Source of the DNA: Pohlia nutans
Taxonomy: Eukaryota; Streptophyta; Bryopsida; Bryales; Mniaceae
Direction: 5' to 3'
NCBI GenBank assembly: GCA_022496805.1
Contig: CM040104.1
Span: 5,617,650 to 5,681,649, forward strand
Length of the DNA stretch: 64,000 nucleotides
Shown here: positions 39,701 to 49,200 of the stretch, one piece after another
Layout of the letters: the number at the start of each line of letters is the position of its first letter
Numbering within the stretch: the first letter of the stretch is position 1
Position numbers and translations under genes: made by a program
Notes under the pieces: generated by a model
Database searches by the model: none
What the model saw: the letters and a program-made list of their open reading frames with translations, nothing else
Told to the model about the DNA's origin: nothing

Positions 39701-41949
39701 GCGATACAAGCTAACAAGGGCTAAAGAATGTTATGACATTGGTAGCAAGGAAGAAGAAGCAAGTAAGGTACTTGGAAGGTGTTGGTGAAGACACTCCACT
39801 ATCCAAAGATCCTTCCCAGTTGACCGCGGATTTTACCATCAGGGAGGATATTGAAGAGGTGAGTATATTATTGTTCTTACTAGAAAATCACTAGTAGAAC
39901 ATGGTGTCGTTTTTTACCACATAAAAGCAATGAAAGGGCACCACAATTGGCTAAAATGGGACTGTCATTGACTCTGCTGAGTGGTGTTGGTCACAACAGG
40001 ACAAAAGTTCACCATATTTTCCCCATTCAGGGGTGAAATGCGACGAGGTTTTTAATAGTGAATGAAGATCTCATGTTGTGGTCTTTTAGTACTAACCACA
40101 AAGTCTTTAAGTTCTTAACATCATTCATAGCAATCTTGACCACCCAACTTTTTCATTGTAGTTGCACTATGGTTGTCTACAACTATACCCGTAACTATAT
40201 AACTATACCCGTAACTAAGTATAGAACATCAATGCTTTCATTTTATGAGAGAATATTTGCCAAAAAAAAGATGACAGGAAATTGAATTATTTTGGATATC
40301 CTGATTTTTATTTTAATTAGCAATTGGACCCAAGGTGATTGCAAACATTATGGTTTGTATCATTTACAAATAGATTGCACTAGTAGAACACCATGTCGTT
40401 TTTCACCATATAAAGCAGTGGAAGGGTGCCACAATTGGCTAAAACAGGACTGTCTTAGTGGTGTAGGTCACAACGAGACATAAGTTCCCTGTCCTTTCTC
40501 CACTAGTAGCATACATGTCGTTTTTCATTCCCACGAAAGAGGTAACAATGGCTGAATATGCGGATATTTCTGTCATCTTGTGACCAAAACCACTTGCCAG
40601 CACAGACACAACCCTTAATCGGGACTCGCATGGCGTGGTTTCATTCCTTTTTTCAATTGTAGTAAATGAAAAACGACTCATTTAAACACGCATTTAAGTA
40701 AAAACGGACATTTTGTTATACCCGGACTGAAAAAGTGATCGAGAGTGCTCCCCATCCCAACATAGATAGGTCCCCTATTTTTCTACAACGCTCTTATTTG
40801 TGGAATAGCATCACTGCAAAAAATGGAGAACCTATCTTTGTTGAGATGAGTCCTGATATGGGTACCACCTCACATAGTGTGACTTATGTCTAACTCATTT
40901 GGTGTGTGCTAGAAATTCCGTCTTTAACACCATGTATATAGTTGCAGCCATGGTGTCTATAACACCCTCTAATTTTTGTAATTTTCCAATGTTTTCTTCT
41001 TACCATAAAGATATCTCTCGAAAGTCACACTATTTTTGGAGGGGGTACCCATATCAGGCCATCACCCAGGAGCACTCCCCATCACTTTTCTAGTCCGGAT
41101 TTAACAGATTTTCCGTTTTTGTTTAAATGCATGTTACTAGTGCCCCATGATTGTCACGGGTGAAATGCAACGAGGTTTCTAGTAGTGTTGGTAAATGTAC
41201 TGTACAGTTGATCCTGTGAATGAACTGCAGAGTGCTCGAGGCTATGCGGAGTTCTTGTACAGACCAGGAGCGGCATGGATGAATGTGGGCTCAGCATCCA
41301 CATCCCTGCGCAGCTCTGAGCCATCTGAAAGGAAGGCCAGGCCCAAGAGCTGTGAAGCTAGAAAATCTACAGAGGACATCGTCCTCGCCATCTCTTCAGT
41401 AAGTAGCTCATTAATTTTCTCACACCTATCTGACTACTCTCACTATCATTGCTGCATATGGCAATGGCCTGATATGGGTACCGGAATGACGCGTTACACT
41501 ATGTGTGACTTATGTTTAATTCATTTTATATGTGCTAGAAATTCGGTCTTTAACACCATGTATATAGCTGCAGCCATGGTCATCCAGTTTTTGTAACTCC
41601 CCAATTTTTTTTCTTAACAAAAGGATATTTCTCAAAAATCACACTATTTTTGGAGGGATACCCATATCAGGCCATGACAAAGGATCCTTGACTCGTGTTG
41701 TAATATCATTTTTACATGCAACACTATTGATTAGAGAACTTTTTTATATTGTCACGTGCATTTTGAGTACCTAGGCTGTGACGTTAAAGAGGTTTGGTGT
41801 ATTGTAAGAAAATCTAGGCAAGCGCAAGGAGGGAGGTGATGAGGAAAGAATTAGCCGAGCGGCTTCGGCAAGATCTTGTACGAAAGAAGTTGCTGGTGTC
41901 GCAAAACCGTGCTGCTGCTAAGCGTTCACAATCATGTAGATGTTGTTAG
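33733..41949 (+). CDS. Gene A: unrecognised basic 334-residue protein, six exons
   Basis: Proposed exons: 33,733-33,916; 36,171-36,459; 38,284-38,402; 39,746-39,858; 41,231-41,398; 41,818-41,949. All splice phases agree (1, 2, 1, 0, 0) and the joined frame of 1,005 bases has no internal stop. Donors include GTGAGT and GTAAGT; those of exons 1 and 2 (GTTTAC, GTTCAT) are weak. The N-terminus is lysine-rich, with a doubled THNPP / VHNPL motif (about residues 30-52). An acidic, glutamate-rich middle (about 115-150) follows, then a serine-rich segment and a basic helical tail (RKELAERLRQDLVRKKLL) ending in CRCC. No catalytic motif, signal peptide or membrane segment is visible. I do not recognise the family. 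The lysine-rich ends suggest nucleic-acid or tubulin binding, which is only inference. The start is the first of two adjacent ATGs and the true 5' end may lie upstream. Confidence 0.65.
33962..34072. repeat. Hairpin MITE, TAGACATGC family copy 1 (gene A intron 1)
   Basis: TAGACATGCTAATAACCGTACAC pairs imperfectly with GTGTACAGTAATTTGCGTATCTA. About 111 bases; a copy lies at 34,786-34,900 and a decayed one near 37,394. Confidence 0.65.
34637..34720 (+). repeat. tRNA-like / SINE head (gene A intron 1)
   Basis: GTGGCTCAGCAGATTAAAAAGC resembles a pol III A box and CCGGTTTGGAATTCCCC a B box about 10 bases later. The spacing is shorter than in a normal tRNA, so this is probably a rearranged SINE remnant. 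Confidence 0.3.
34786..34900. repeat. Hairpin MITE, TAGACATGC family copy 2
   Basis: TAGACATGCTAATAACTGTAC pairs with CACGGTGATTGGTATGTCTA. The interior (CACTTCAATGCAAATAAAACG) is identical to copy 1. Confidence 0.7.
35082..35169. repeat. CACTA-type mini-MITE, TSD GTA
   Basis: CACTACAACAGATCC and GGAATCTGTTGTAGTG are inverted ends of an 88-base element, and GTA flanks both sides. This is a complete CACTA-style signature. Confidence 0.8.
35930..36165. repeat. CTGATATGGG MITE copy 2, abutting the acceptor of gene A exon 2
   Basis: TTGATATGGGTACC to GGTGTACCCATATCAG plus GTCATCACC. The proposed acceptor AG (36,169-36,170) lies only a few bases past the element, so the branch-point region and polypyrimidine context of intron 1 fall inside the transposon. 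Confidence 0.7.
36558..36714. repeat. Hairpin MITE, family H copy 2 (gene A intron 2)
   Basis: CCATATTGGGGCTCTTTGAA is mirrored by TTAAAGAGTCCCAATATGG. The outer ends ATGATCGCCATAT and ATATGGTGATCAT also pair. Confidence 0.75.
38466..38568. repeat. Stowaway-like MITE, TSD TA (gene A intron 3)
   Basis: CTCCCTTTGTTCCGATATAAG to CTTATTTTGGAACAGAGGGAG, 103 bases, flanked by TA. The centre is a perfect hairpin, TTCAGCACAGTGTTACCAACACTGTGCTGAA in two parts, which makes almost the whole element a single stem. Confidence 0.85.
39553..39707. repeat. Hairpin MITE, family H copy 3 (gene A intron 3)
   Basis: TTAATTGGGAATTTCCGTCA is inverted as TGACGGAAATTCCCAATTAA, a perfect 20-base arm segment that continues in both directions. 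Confidence 0.8.
39889..40060. repeat. CACTA-type MITE, ATGGTGTCG family copy 3, TSD AAT
   Basis: CACTAGTAGAACATGGTGTCG to GACGAGGTTTTTAATAGTG. AAT flanks both ends. It begins about 30 bases after the donor of gene A exon 4. Confidence 0.8.
40378..40500. repeat. CACTA-type MITE, ATGGTGTCG family copy 4, right end lost
   Basis: Starts CACTAGTAGAACACCATGTCG. The right terminus is missing where the next CACTA-type element starts, at 40,501. Confidence 0.65.
40501..41188. repeat. CACTA-type element with internal hairpin and nested MITE
   Basis: CACTAGTAGCATACATGTCG to ACGAGGTTTCTAGTAGTG. Internal arms (GCATTTAAGTAAAAACGG ... GTGATCGAGAGTGCTCC and the reverse complement near 41,070-41,145) flank a CTGATATGGG MITE sitting in the loop. 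Confidence 0.65.
40842..41069. repeat. CTGATATGGG MITE copy 3 (gene A intron 4)
   Basis: CTGATATGGGTACC to GGGTACCCATATCAG, nested in the CACTA-type element. Confidence 0.75.
41460..41680. repeat. CTGATATGGG MITE copy 4 (gene A intron 5)
   Basis: GGCCTGATATGGGTACC to GGATACCCATATCAGGCC. It occupies about half of the 419-base intron 5. Confidence 0.75.
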
Positions 41950-42108
41950 AAGCAGGAATTACAAACTCTTGTTTAAAACGTGAAGGCTGGATGCTAGCTG
42001 CTTTTAGTGCACCTTTTTGGATACGTGAGGGTCTAATTGCAGTGCATTGGATGTCATCAACAGGTACGGTACATCACAATTATGTCAAGGTAAGTGTTGA
42101 TACAATCG

Positions 42109-42283
42109 CACAGGGAGATAAATACAAGATTCCCATATGGGAAACATGGACAAATTTTCCACAATTGTAACTTTCCCAGATCAAAAATACACTACAATCA
42201 TCCCAAGAAAGTTACAATTGTGGGAATTTTGTCCCACTTCCCATATGAAATCCCATGTGGGAATGTCTTTATTTCTCCCTGTG
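42109..42283. repeat. Foldback MITE, CACAGGGAGA ends
   Basis: CACAGGGAGATAAATACAAG and the following TTCCCATATGGGAAA ... CACAATTGTAACTTTC are mirrored by GAAAGTTACAATTGTG ... TTATTTCTCCCTGTG. About 175 bases, arms of about 75. Confidence 0.75.
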
Positions 42284-43545
42284 CAAGTTTCGCTTAGTTT
42301 GTGTACACTAATTACACTAGCAACCACCCTGTTGCAATGCAACAATAGAGCAAGAAGAATTTGTCACACAGACACTGGGTATGTGGAGAACATACAGGGA
42401 ACGTAAAGAATCCATGAAAATTTCATAGGAACATGAGAACAATATACTGAGTATGAAAACTCATTGGAAACATGGTATGTATGGAGGACGTCATTGGGAA
42501 CGTAGGGAACTTGGGAACTCAAGAGAATCTCATTGGGATGCTAGGCACCATTAAAGTAAACCACCCTATTTGTACCATGTGGCTTTGTGTTACTATGTAT
42601 CAAGTCTTACATTTGAAATTTTGATGTATACGCTATTGGTACATAGTGGTACAAATAATGTGGCTTACCTTACAAGGTCGGTGCATGTTTTTTGAGGGTA
42701 GTTGAGCTCCTGGCTCTTCATACTTGGACCTTTTAGGGAGGATATTGGGGAGAATTTGGGAGGGGTTTGTTAGAAAAAGATGCATTAGTTGAGCCCTAAG
42801 CGTGAATTTCTGGTTATATTGTGAATGTGAAGAAAATCAGGCCGAATCTTTACTAAGTTTTGTATGATATGATTTGCAATAGAATTACATATATTTATCA
42901 ATTGGTACCAATTTTGAAACATGCCTAAGTTGTAAGAATCATGCATCATGAAACAATTCCTTACAGTGGTTGCAACATTTGTTCTTATTCTACTTCTGAT
43001 CATTTTGATTAAAGGAGAATTGCTTGTAGTGTAAAAGGTGCACATGAGAGTATGCATCCAAGAATCAAAGAACAATCCCCATAGCATTAAAATGAACCAA
43101 CAGTGTACACCCAACCTGTATTGCAGTGTACCAACAATTAGTCAAATTGCAAACATACTTTTACAAAGCCAGAAACTGGGTGGGAGCAACGTCATTTCAG
43201 TCAAGGAAATGCAGATATTTGTATTTTACAAGTCACAGAACCTATTACAGTGCTTGACGTGAACCTAGATAGATTCAGAGCATCACAAAAACCACGTTTC
43301 CAGAATGTCATCTCCTACAACAACCTGGTTTCTTTCAGACTGAAGAAACAAATTCGAAACTAGCCAAAATCATGAAATGTACAACTCGAAATCAGCTTAT
43401 TCAAGCTGTGTGACCTCGAGATGCTTTTCCAATGATTAAATCAATTCTTTTTCAATGGCGAAGAGCGACGTCTATTTACACCTTTTTACACAACATCGTT
43501 GAATACTCTCACACTCAGAGATATAGACCTTGTTTGTTGATTCTC
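42284..43545. other. Intergenic, with inverted copies of 28.2-31.6 kb
   Basis: No gene seen. 42,935-43,010 is the reverse complement of 28,230-28,310, and 43,027-43,370 of 30,590-30,701 plus 31,474-31,625. The order of the blocks differs between the two loci, so this is not a simple inverted duplication. The open frame at 43,038 is repeat-derived. Confidence 0.6.
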
Positions 43546-46500
43546 TTAAGCTATTAATTTGAGAATAAGGCAGCAGGAAGTCCAAACAGCCATAGAAGCC
43601 GCCCGAATCACAACGGGATGCCTGTAGATCCTGCAATATACAGCCAAAGACAGCAATTCGTTCAGTCCAACCCTCACTCGAAATAGGAGACACCAAGAAT
43701 ATTGAAAGTGAAAGTCAAAAGAGCCCCCTGTTAGTTTCACAAAAGTTCATGTTTAAGCTAATAGAACATTAGATCAGTATTAACACCTGAAGGACCAAGG
43801 ATTCATGGTTTTAAAATGACAAATTCAAACTATCATATTGTGAAAACTATACCGTGGTACCATAGCAGGGTCGCCCACCCCGCGAACAAATATTTATTAT
43901 TTTTTGAAAATAAGTTTCGTCTGCTAAAAATAGGTTTTCTTGATTTTCGTTTTTTAGGAAAAAAATGATTAAAAATGGTCCAAAATGACTTAAGAATAGC
44001 AAAATATAGCTTAACCCTTTGACGCGCTTGCATCCATATAGTGGATGACGAACAGATTGCAACCTTTCTCAACACTACATCTTGTACAAGTTTTTCATCC
44101 ATCCAAATTTCTCTTGGTTCTTGTGCTAGTTGACTATCATTTGTACGATATGGATCTTCAAAATAAGATATTGTGATTTTTTTGAAAAAAAACACAACTG
44201 GTTTATGTCAAGTTTCATCCTTAGTTCAAAAAGTGAGACCTTAAACATGATTTTCCAAAATAAGTAGAATCAAATAATGGAAACCATACCATCTCGTAGT
44301 GCATGTTATTCCAATTTCATTACAATATTTAAAAAAAAATTGTGTTAATTTGGGATTTTTAATTGAATTTCAAGAGAAAACCTGGAAAAATTAATTTAAA
44401 AATATTAATAAAGAATATGATGAATCCAACCGTACAGATGTGATCTTCACATTGACATTTACAACTTTGCTTTGTACATCAACTCCATTTTTGTTTTTCA
44501 TCAAACATTTTATAACCAATCTTTGAAAACAGTGTTGAATCGGGATGTTAAAGGGTTAAAATAATTTATTCTATTTTTGTTTTTTTGTCCTCATAGTTTC
44601 CAGTTTTTTACTTCTTTTTTAATTATTTTTTTGGCGACCTTGCTATGGTACTACGGTAATTCAGATGGGACCAAACTTTACATTACCGGAATCACTAGAA
44701 GAACATTGCATGTGTTGGTCAAAAAATAAACAAACTTGAAAAAAAGGAAGTCCACATATGACCTACTCAAAACTGCTAAAAAAACACAAGGTCCAATTCG
44801 GGCTTCTTGGTCCTTCAGGGGTTAAGAAGTTGCCAATGACACTAACCTCTCACTACACCATATGCATTACATTAACTTAACTTTATATGAGGACTACATG
44901 AATCTAATGTCTATTAACTTAACATTACAAGCTTTGTCAATCGAGAGGGTCTTTGTGATGAACTAGCAGAGAAATAGTAAGGAACATGGAGGGACTTACG
45001 ATAGCGCTGTAGCACCCCACGAACCAGCCGTGTAGATATACTTCCCGGTGGTCCACAATGAACGCAGCCTTCCTTTTGTCTCAACTTTCGAAAACGCTTG
45101 CGCCATTGCTGTAGAAAAGTCCAACCGCCAAAAAATGAATAAAAGAAAAAGCAAGCTACGTATTCAGTTCGTCAGCTTGATGAGCAAGTATTGATCTACG
45201 TAACACATAATTCTCCCCCGTCATGCTTAACTCCAAAACGTCAGAAGCCCAGTCTGAGCTTTCAATAAATAATGCAACAAAATGGAAAAAGGAATGATAA
45301 GGAAACCCTCCAAAATCATCATTCCTTTTAATTGCAAATCGCGAGGCAATATTACGATAATACCTATGAAAACACCTCGTCTTGGTTGATCTCAATCTCT
45401 CAAATGTAAGCTAGATATTGAGGAGTTAACCAAACCTAAATGGAATGACAATGTGAATCTTCTCAGACAGATGATATGCTTAAAACATACATGAACAAGC
45501 TTTCTATGTGGAAGTATCGGTAAAGAGAAAGCATACTACCTTGTTGCAGCTCCTTTGGAGTTAGATTCTGGTCAAACAAACAAACACATGTCAATGAGCC
45601 ATTGAAAAACTCGTTCAGGTTCCCAACTTTATGAAGAACACACACAAGTTTTGCTGCGAACAAAAGTCCTTTCTTAATCACTAAATTCGTTCATTAAAGG
45701 TGCAGAAAGCCATGTGCACTTTTTTCCACCTCATTATCCTACTCCACAAATACAATCTTCAATATAACATTCTAACATAGTAACTAAAGCTAAAGGGGTA
45801 GAGAAAGCCATCATTTTTATGCAAAACCGCCTGATAAGAATTTAAGCTTAACCCCCAAAGGACCAAGAAGCCCGAATTGGCCCTCATGTTTTTTAGCCGT
45901 TTTGAGTAGGTTCTATGTGGACTTCCATTTGTTCAAATTTGTTTTTTTTTTTACCAACGTATGCATTGTTCTTCACTGATTCTAGTGATATAAAATTCAG
46001 TCTCCTCTTAATTATAATTTACACTATATCATCAATTGAATTTGTCATTTTAAAACCATGAATCCTTGGTCCTTTGGGGGATAATGCACACTTTTTCAAA
46101 AGTCACGTGCACTTTTAACGAATTGACTCAATTCTTTTTGCTGTAACATGAGTAAAAGGAAACACCGAATGACCTTGGCCTGTGGAATTGATGAAATGTA
46201 ACGAGCTATAAAACTTGCAATCCCATCCACAATATCCTCCTGGCTGACCACCACATAACCATCATCTCCCAGCCCATCTTGCACCTCCTTGGTTTCCCTA
46301 TCCATGTCGTTCTCCGAAAGCCACAACCACCAGTTCGGATCATCCACATCCGCCTTCACATACATACCATCTGCGCAATAAAAACCGAAACAAAAACCAC
46401 CAACCAACTGAAACAAAAAACAAACAAAAAACAAACAAACTAATGTAAAACATAATTAGGGTTACAAGTAATAATGTAAACAAAAGATGATACCTGCTGT

Positions 46501-47576
46501 TGTCAAGAGCGTAGTATCTCGCGACGTCGAGCCACCGTCTCCCTCCAGCGCCTTTAGCTTGTCCAAAAACGCAGACGACGCCACTCGCAACTTCAATTGC
46601 TCGTAAATCTACAGGCGTCCAACCAATGCACATGCTTCACTACCAAAAAGGGGGAAAAACAGGGGAAAAAAATTCGACTACTGCGAAAATTCAAACACTC
46701 ACTTCACGTGGAGCTCGAACCAATGCACATGCTTACTAGAAGGAAAGGAGCGCGAAGGGAGTTTGTACTAAAACCTAACGCGAAATTTCGAATTTTAAGC
46801 GATAAGCATACTCCCTCCGTTTCAAAACATGTGTCCTAGTTTTTAGCAATTTTTCTTCCTTAACGATTTTGTTGCCAAAAAAAAAAAGTCGTCTCAGTAC
46901 TCAAAAATTGGACTATCTTTATATTTCATAGTAATATGTAGTTTTTGTGTCACTCTCATTGTCCACCCCGTTTGAAGTGGATAGGGCTCACGTTTGAAGT
47001 ATAAAACATAGGACAAAAACAAGAAAAAAAAAAAATTGCCAAAAACTAGGACACTTATTTCGAAACGGAGGGAGTTCTTACTACGACGCCAAATAGGGGA
47101 AAAACAGAGGAAACAAATACGACTAAAATCCACTGCGAAAATTCAAACACTCACTTCTCATGGAGCCCGAACCAATGCACATGCTTATTACTAGAGGGAA
47201 AGAGTTTGAACTAGAAACCTAACGCGAAATTTCGAATTTCGAACCAAACAACATCGCGAAAAAGGGGAAATAATTTCTTTAAAAGCGAGAATTCACTCAC
47301 GCTCATGGAATGATCGGCGGAGAATTCGCCCGTGGCTAATTTCTGTTGATGCAACTGCAGAAACGTCTGCTCGTACATGTGAATGGTAGCTCTGAGGCGA
47401 GCATTTTCCCGGCGCTGGAGGTCCAAGTCGCTCTCGACCTCGGCCCAGTCCCACTCTAGGGTTACGTCCTTGGCTTTCTTGCGGTCGTGGCGCCACTCCA
47501 AGGCGCCCGCCACCACCTCCGCCATCTCCTTCACCGCTACCACCGTCTCCACGCCTCCATGGATGGCTCCTACCAT
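43546..47576 (-). CDS. Gene B: 269-residue protein with coiled coil and hydrophobic tail, six exons
   Basis: Minus-strand exons: 47,576-47,301; 46,608-46,494; 46,370-46,174; 45,567-45,540; 45,108-45,000; 43,630-43,546. The 810-base frame is open, all phases agree (0, 1, 0, 1, 2) and every boundary is GT-AG. Residues about 30-92 form a charged coiled coil (RRENARLRATIHMYEQTFLQ). A middle segment with DDPNWWLWLSEND and a conserved-looking block (SQEDIVDGIASFIARYISS ... LTPKELQQAMAQAFSK) follow. The chain then runs through SWGATAL into a hydrophobic stretch (ASMAVWTSCCLILKLIA) at the very C-terminus, which could be a tail anchor. The C-terminal half looks like an uncharacterised family I recall from other plants, but I cannot name it. 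Role unknown; membrane association is inference. Introns carry TTAA, Stowaway-like and nested elements or their flanks. Confidence 0.8.
43852..44656. repeat. TA-inserting TIR element, middle of the nest
   Basis: CCGTGGTACCATAGCAGGGTC and GACCTTGCTATGGTACTACGG are inverted ends and TA flanks both. The related family 4 copy at 28,001 shows the undisturbed AAACTATAATTT site, so TA was duplicated. This is consistent with the Tc1/mariner superfamily. Confidence 0.8.
44011..44559 (+). repeat. TTAA element, family 7 copy 2, innermost of the nest
   Basis: TTAACCCTTTGACGCGCTTG to GGGATGTTAAAGGGTTAA. Both TTAA are intact, 549 bases. Confidence 0.8.
45848..46084 (+). repeat. TTAA element, family 4 copy 3 (gene B intron 3)
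   Basis: TTAACCCCCAAAGGACCAAG to TTGGTCCTTTGGGGGATAA. The right TTAA is mutated to ATAA. Confidence 0.75.
46641..47243. repeat. Direct duplication inside gene B intron 1, separated by a Stowaway MITE
   Basis: 46,641-46,801 and 47,084-47,243 are direct copies: both contain GCGAAAATTCAAACACTCAC, GAACCAATGCACATGCTT and ACCTAACGCGAAATTTCG. The MITE at 46,811-47,074 lies between them. The AACCAATGCACATGCTT segment occurs a third time at 46,621, at the end of exon 2's acceptor region. Confidence 0.75.
46811..47074. repeat. Stowaway-like MITE (gene B intron 1)
   Basis: CTCCCTCCGTTTCAAAAC to TTTCGAAACGGAGGGAG, with CCTAGTTTTTAGCAA / TTGCCAAAAACTAGG continuing the inverted repeat. TA is present on the left and mutated to TT on the right. 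Confidence 0.8.
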
Positions 47577-48900
47577 AACTAGCGCTAACCCTAAGTGCTA
47601 CCCCCGCCCCCGAAAAAGCAAAATTGAATTGAGAGCACCAATTCGGCAAACAACAAAAACAACAACGACAATTGGGGTGGAGAAGAGAAAAAGAGAAAGG
47701 CAAGTGCAGGAATCCGAATCCCTTGCTTCTGTGTCCTTCCGTTGGATGATATTCCATTGGATGATATTAGTTGGATGATGTTCGTTGGATAAATGGATGA
47801 TAGGGTATAACTGTCCTATTTTTGACACGGCACGTTTCAACTGTAGCTGTCGTAAGACTTACAGATGCTGAATCAATGCCATAAAGTTCTACAACATAGC
47901 CAACTGCCGAATGTAGATGAAGGCATTTCATAACATTCAGTAGCTTCAAGAAGGTTGCCTTTTAGTTTCATCCACCTTTATATATGGAGTGACCAGTGAT
48001 CTGTAATTGAATGGGCCATTGAATCAAATAAACAATTACATGACACTGTTGAATTGTGACTGAGTGAGTGCTTTCGATTACTGTTCATCATGGTTAGTTG
48101 CTCTTGCCTAATGCCACATGCCCCCATAGCTACTGATGTGATGTGAAATATCCCACATCATTTCATTGGGGGGATGAAATGATGTGGGATATTCCACATC
48201 ATTGTGTTGGGGGGAAGGCAACAGTCGCAGAGGCTACTAAATGTTATGTTCGATCAGTGATCCCATGACTGGTTTTGTGGTATTTAGTGCAATATGCTAC
48301 CATCCATGCAGAAGGTCAACTACTTTTGCTATCCAAGTATGTAGAAGTAGAAAAGGAAAGATAAAATTATTCTTACAAAATATATTTGGAGAGTTCTTAT
48401 TGGTTGCCAAGTACTTATGAAGCCTTAATTGGTTGTTATTGATGCTACCTCCAAAGTGAATGATGTAGCAAATTGTCTACTTAACTTATAAAATTTGTCA
48501 AATATTTTGCTAATGACTATTTTTACCTACAATGTATTAGTAGCACAAGAATTTTGTTTGGTAGAAATCCAGCTAATTTTAGCCAGTTTTGGGATCACTG
48601 ATTTCGATATGCTGCTGCTGAATCAATGCCCTAAAGTTCTTCAACACAGTTTGATTTTCTGGTTTCAGACCAGGCAATTTTTTATGGCACACAGTAGGGT
48701 GAGCGACACGCGAGTCGCTGGACGAGAGAATATCCAAGGTGGAAATTTTTTTTTCGTTCACGGGGAAGAAGTGGCTACTTTGCCAACCGCATCTGGCGTC
48801 ACCGGCGACTGATTCAACTCGAATTTTAATTTTTTTATTTTTAGAATTGGTGTCCACTGTGGCGAGGTGAACGAAAATTTCTATGTACTACTTGCAATTC
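47577..48900. other. Upstream region of gene B and intergenic DNA
   Basis: No further gene seen. Repeated TTGGATGATATT/GTT units at 47,750-47,790 lie about 180 bases upstream of the gene B start. Open frames opposite gene B exon 1 are shadows. Confidence 0.5.
48140..48200. repeat. Strong hairpin, 27-bp arms
   Basis: GATGTGAAATATCCCACATC ... and its inverse, ending GGATATTCCACATC, form an almost perfect stem with a short G-rich loop. The context TAGCTACTGATG before it matches that of the palindrome at 6,571. Confidence 0.8.
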
Positions 48901-48959
48901 CAACGCCTCCCAAGTAGTAAAAACGGCGATTCACATCATTCATCAAAACTTGGAGACCA

Positions 48960-49045
48960 GGTACAAAAATCACAGAAAATCACGAAAAGCACGAAAATCA
49001 CAAAAAATCACGAAAATCACGGAAAGCACGAAAATCACAAAAAGC
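48960..49045. repeat. AAATCACGAAAAGCAC short tandem array
   Basis: Irregular 9-10 base units (AAAATCACG, AAAAGCACG) repeat about nine times next to the hAT pseudogene. Confidence 0.75.
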
Positions 49046-49077
49046 ACAAAAAGCACAGAACAATTGTATTCTCTGCT

Positions 49078-49135
49078 AAGGGGAGTTGAACCCCAGCCAG
49101 AATCGGCCTTGCCCGGTGCAAGTAGCAGACCCACC
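49078..49135 (-). ncRNA. Shortened tRNA-like structure
   Basis: On the minus strand CTGCTA pairs with TAGCAG as an acceptor-like stem. TTGC-ACCGG-GCAA resembles a D arm, GCC-GATTCT-GGC a short anticodon-like stem, and GGGG-TTCAACT-CCCC a T arm with a good B box. The total is only about 56 bases, below the size of a normal cytosolic tRNA. It may be a SINE head or decayed tRNA. Confidence 0.3.
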
Positions 49136-49200
49136 ATCCCACCCTTGTTAGTTAATATGTTATGAATTTGAAATCAAATACTCGCCGATATGGTGATCAC

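Larger units (their letters stand above)
43780..44825 (-). repeat. TTAA element, family 4 copy 2, outer member of a three-level nest
   Basis: TTAACACCTGAAGGACCAAG to CTTGGTCCTTCAGGGGTTAA. It lies in the last intron of gene B. Removing the inner elements gives about 240 bases, the normal size of family 4. Confidence 0.8.

Noticed and set aside
47383..47778. 131-codon plus-strand frame
   Set aside because: It is the antisense of gene B exon 1, which has a complete six-exon model.
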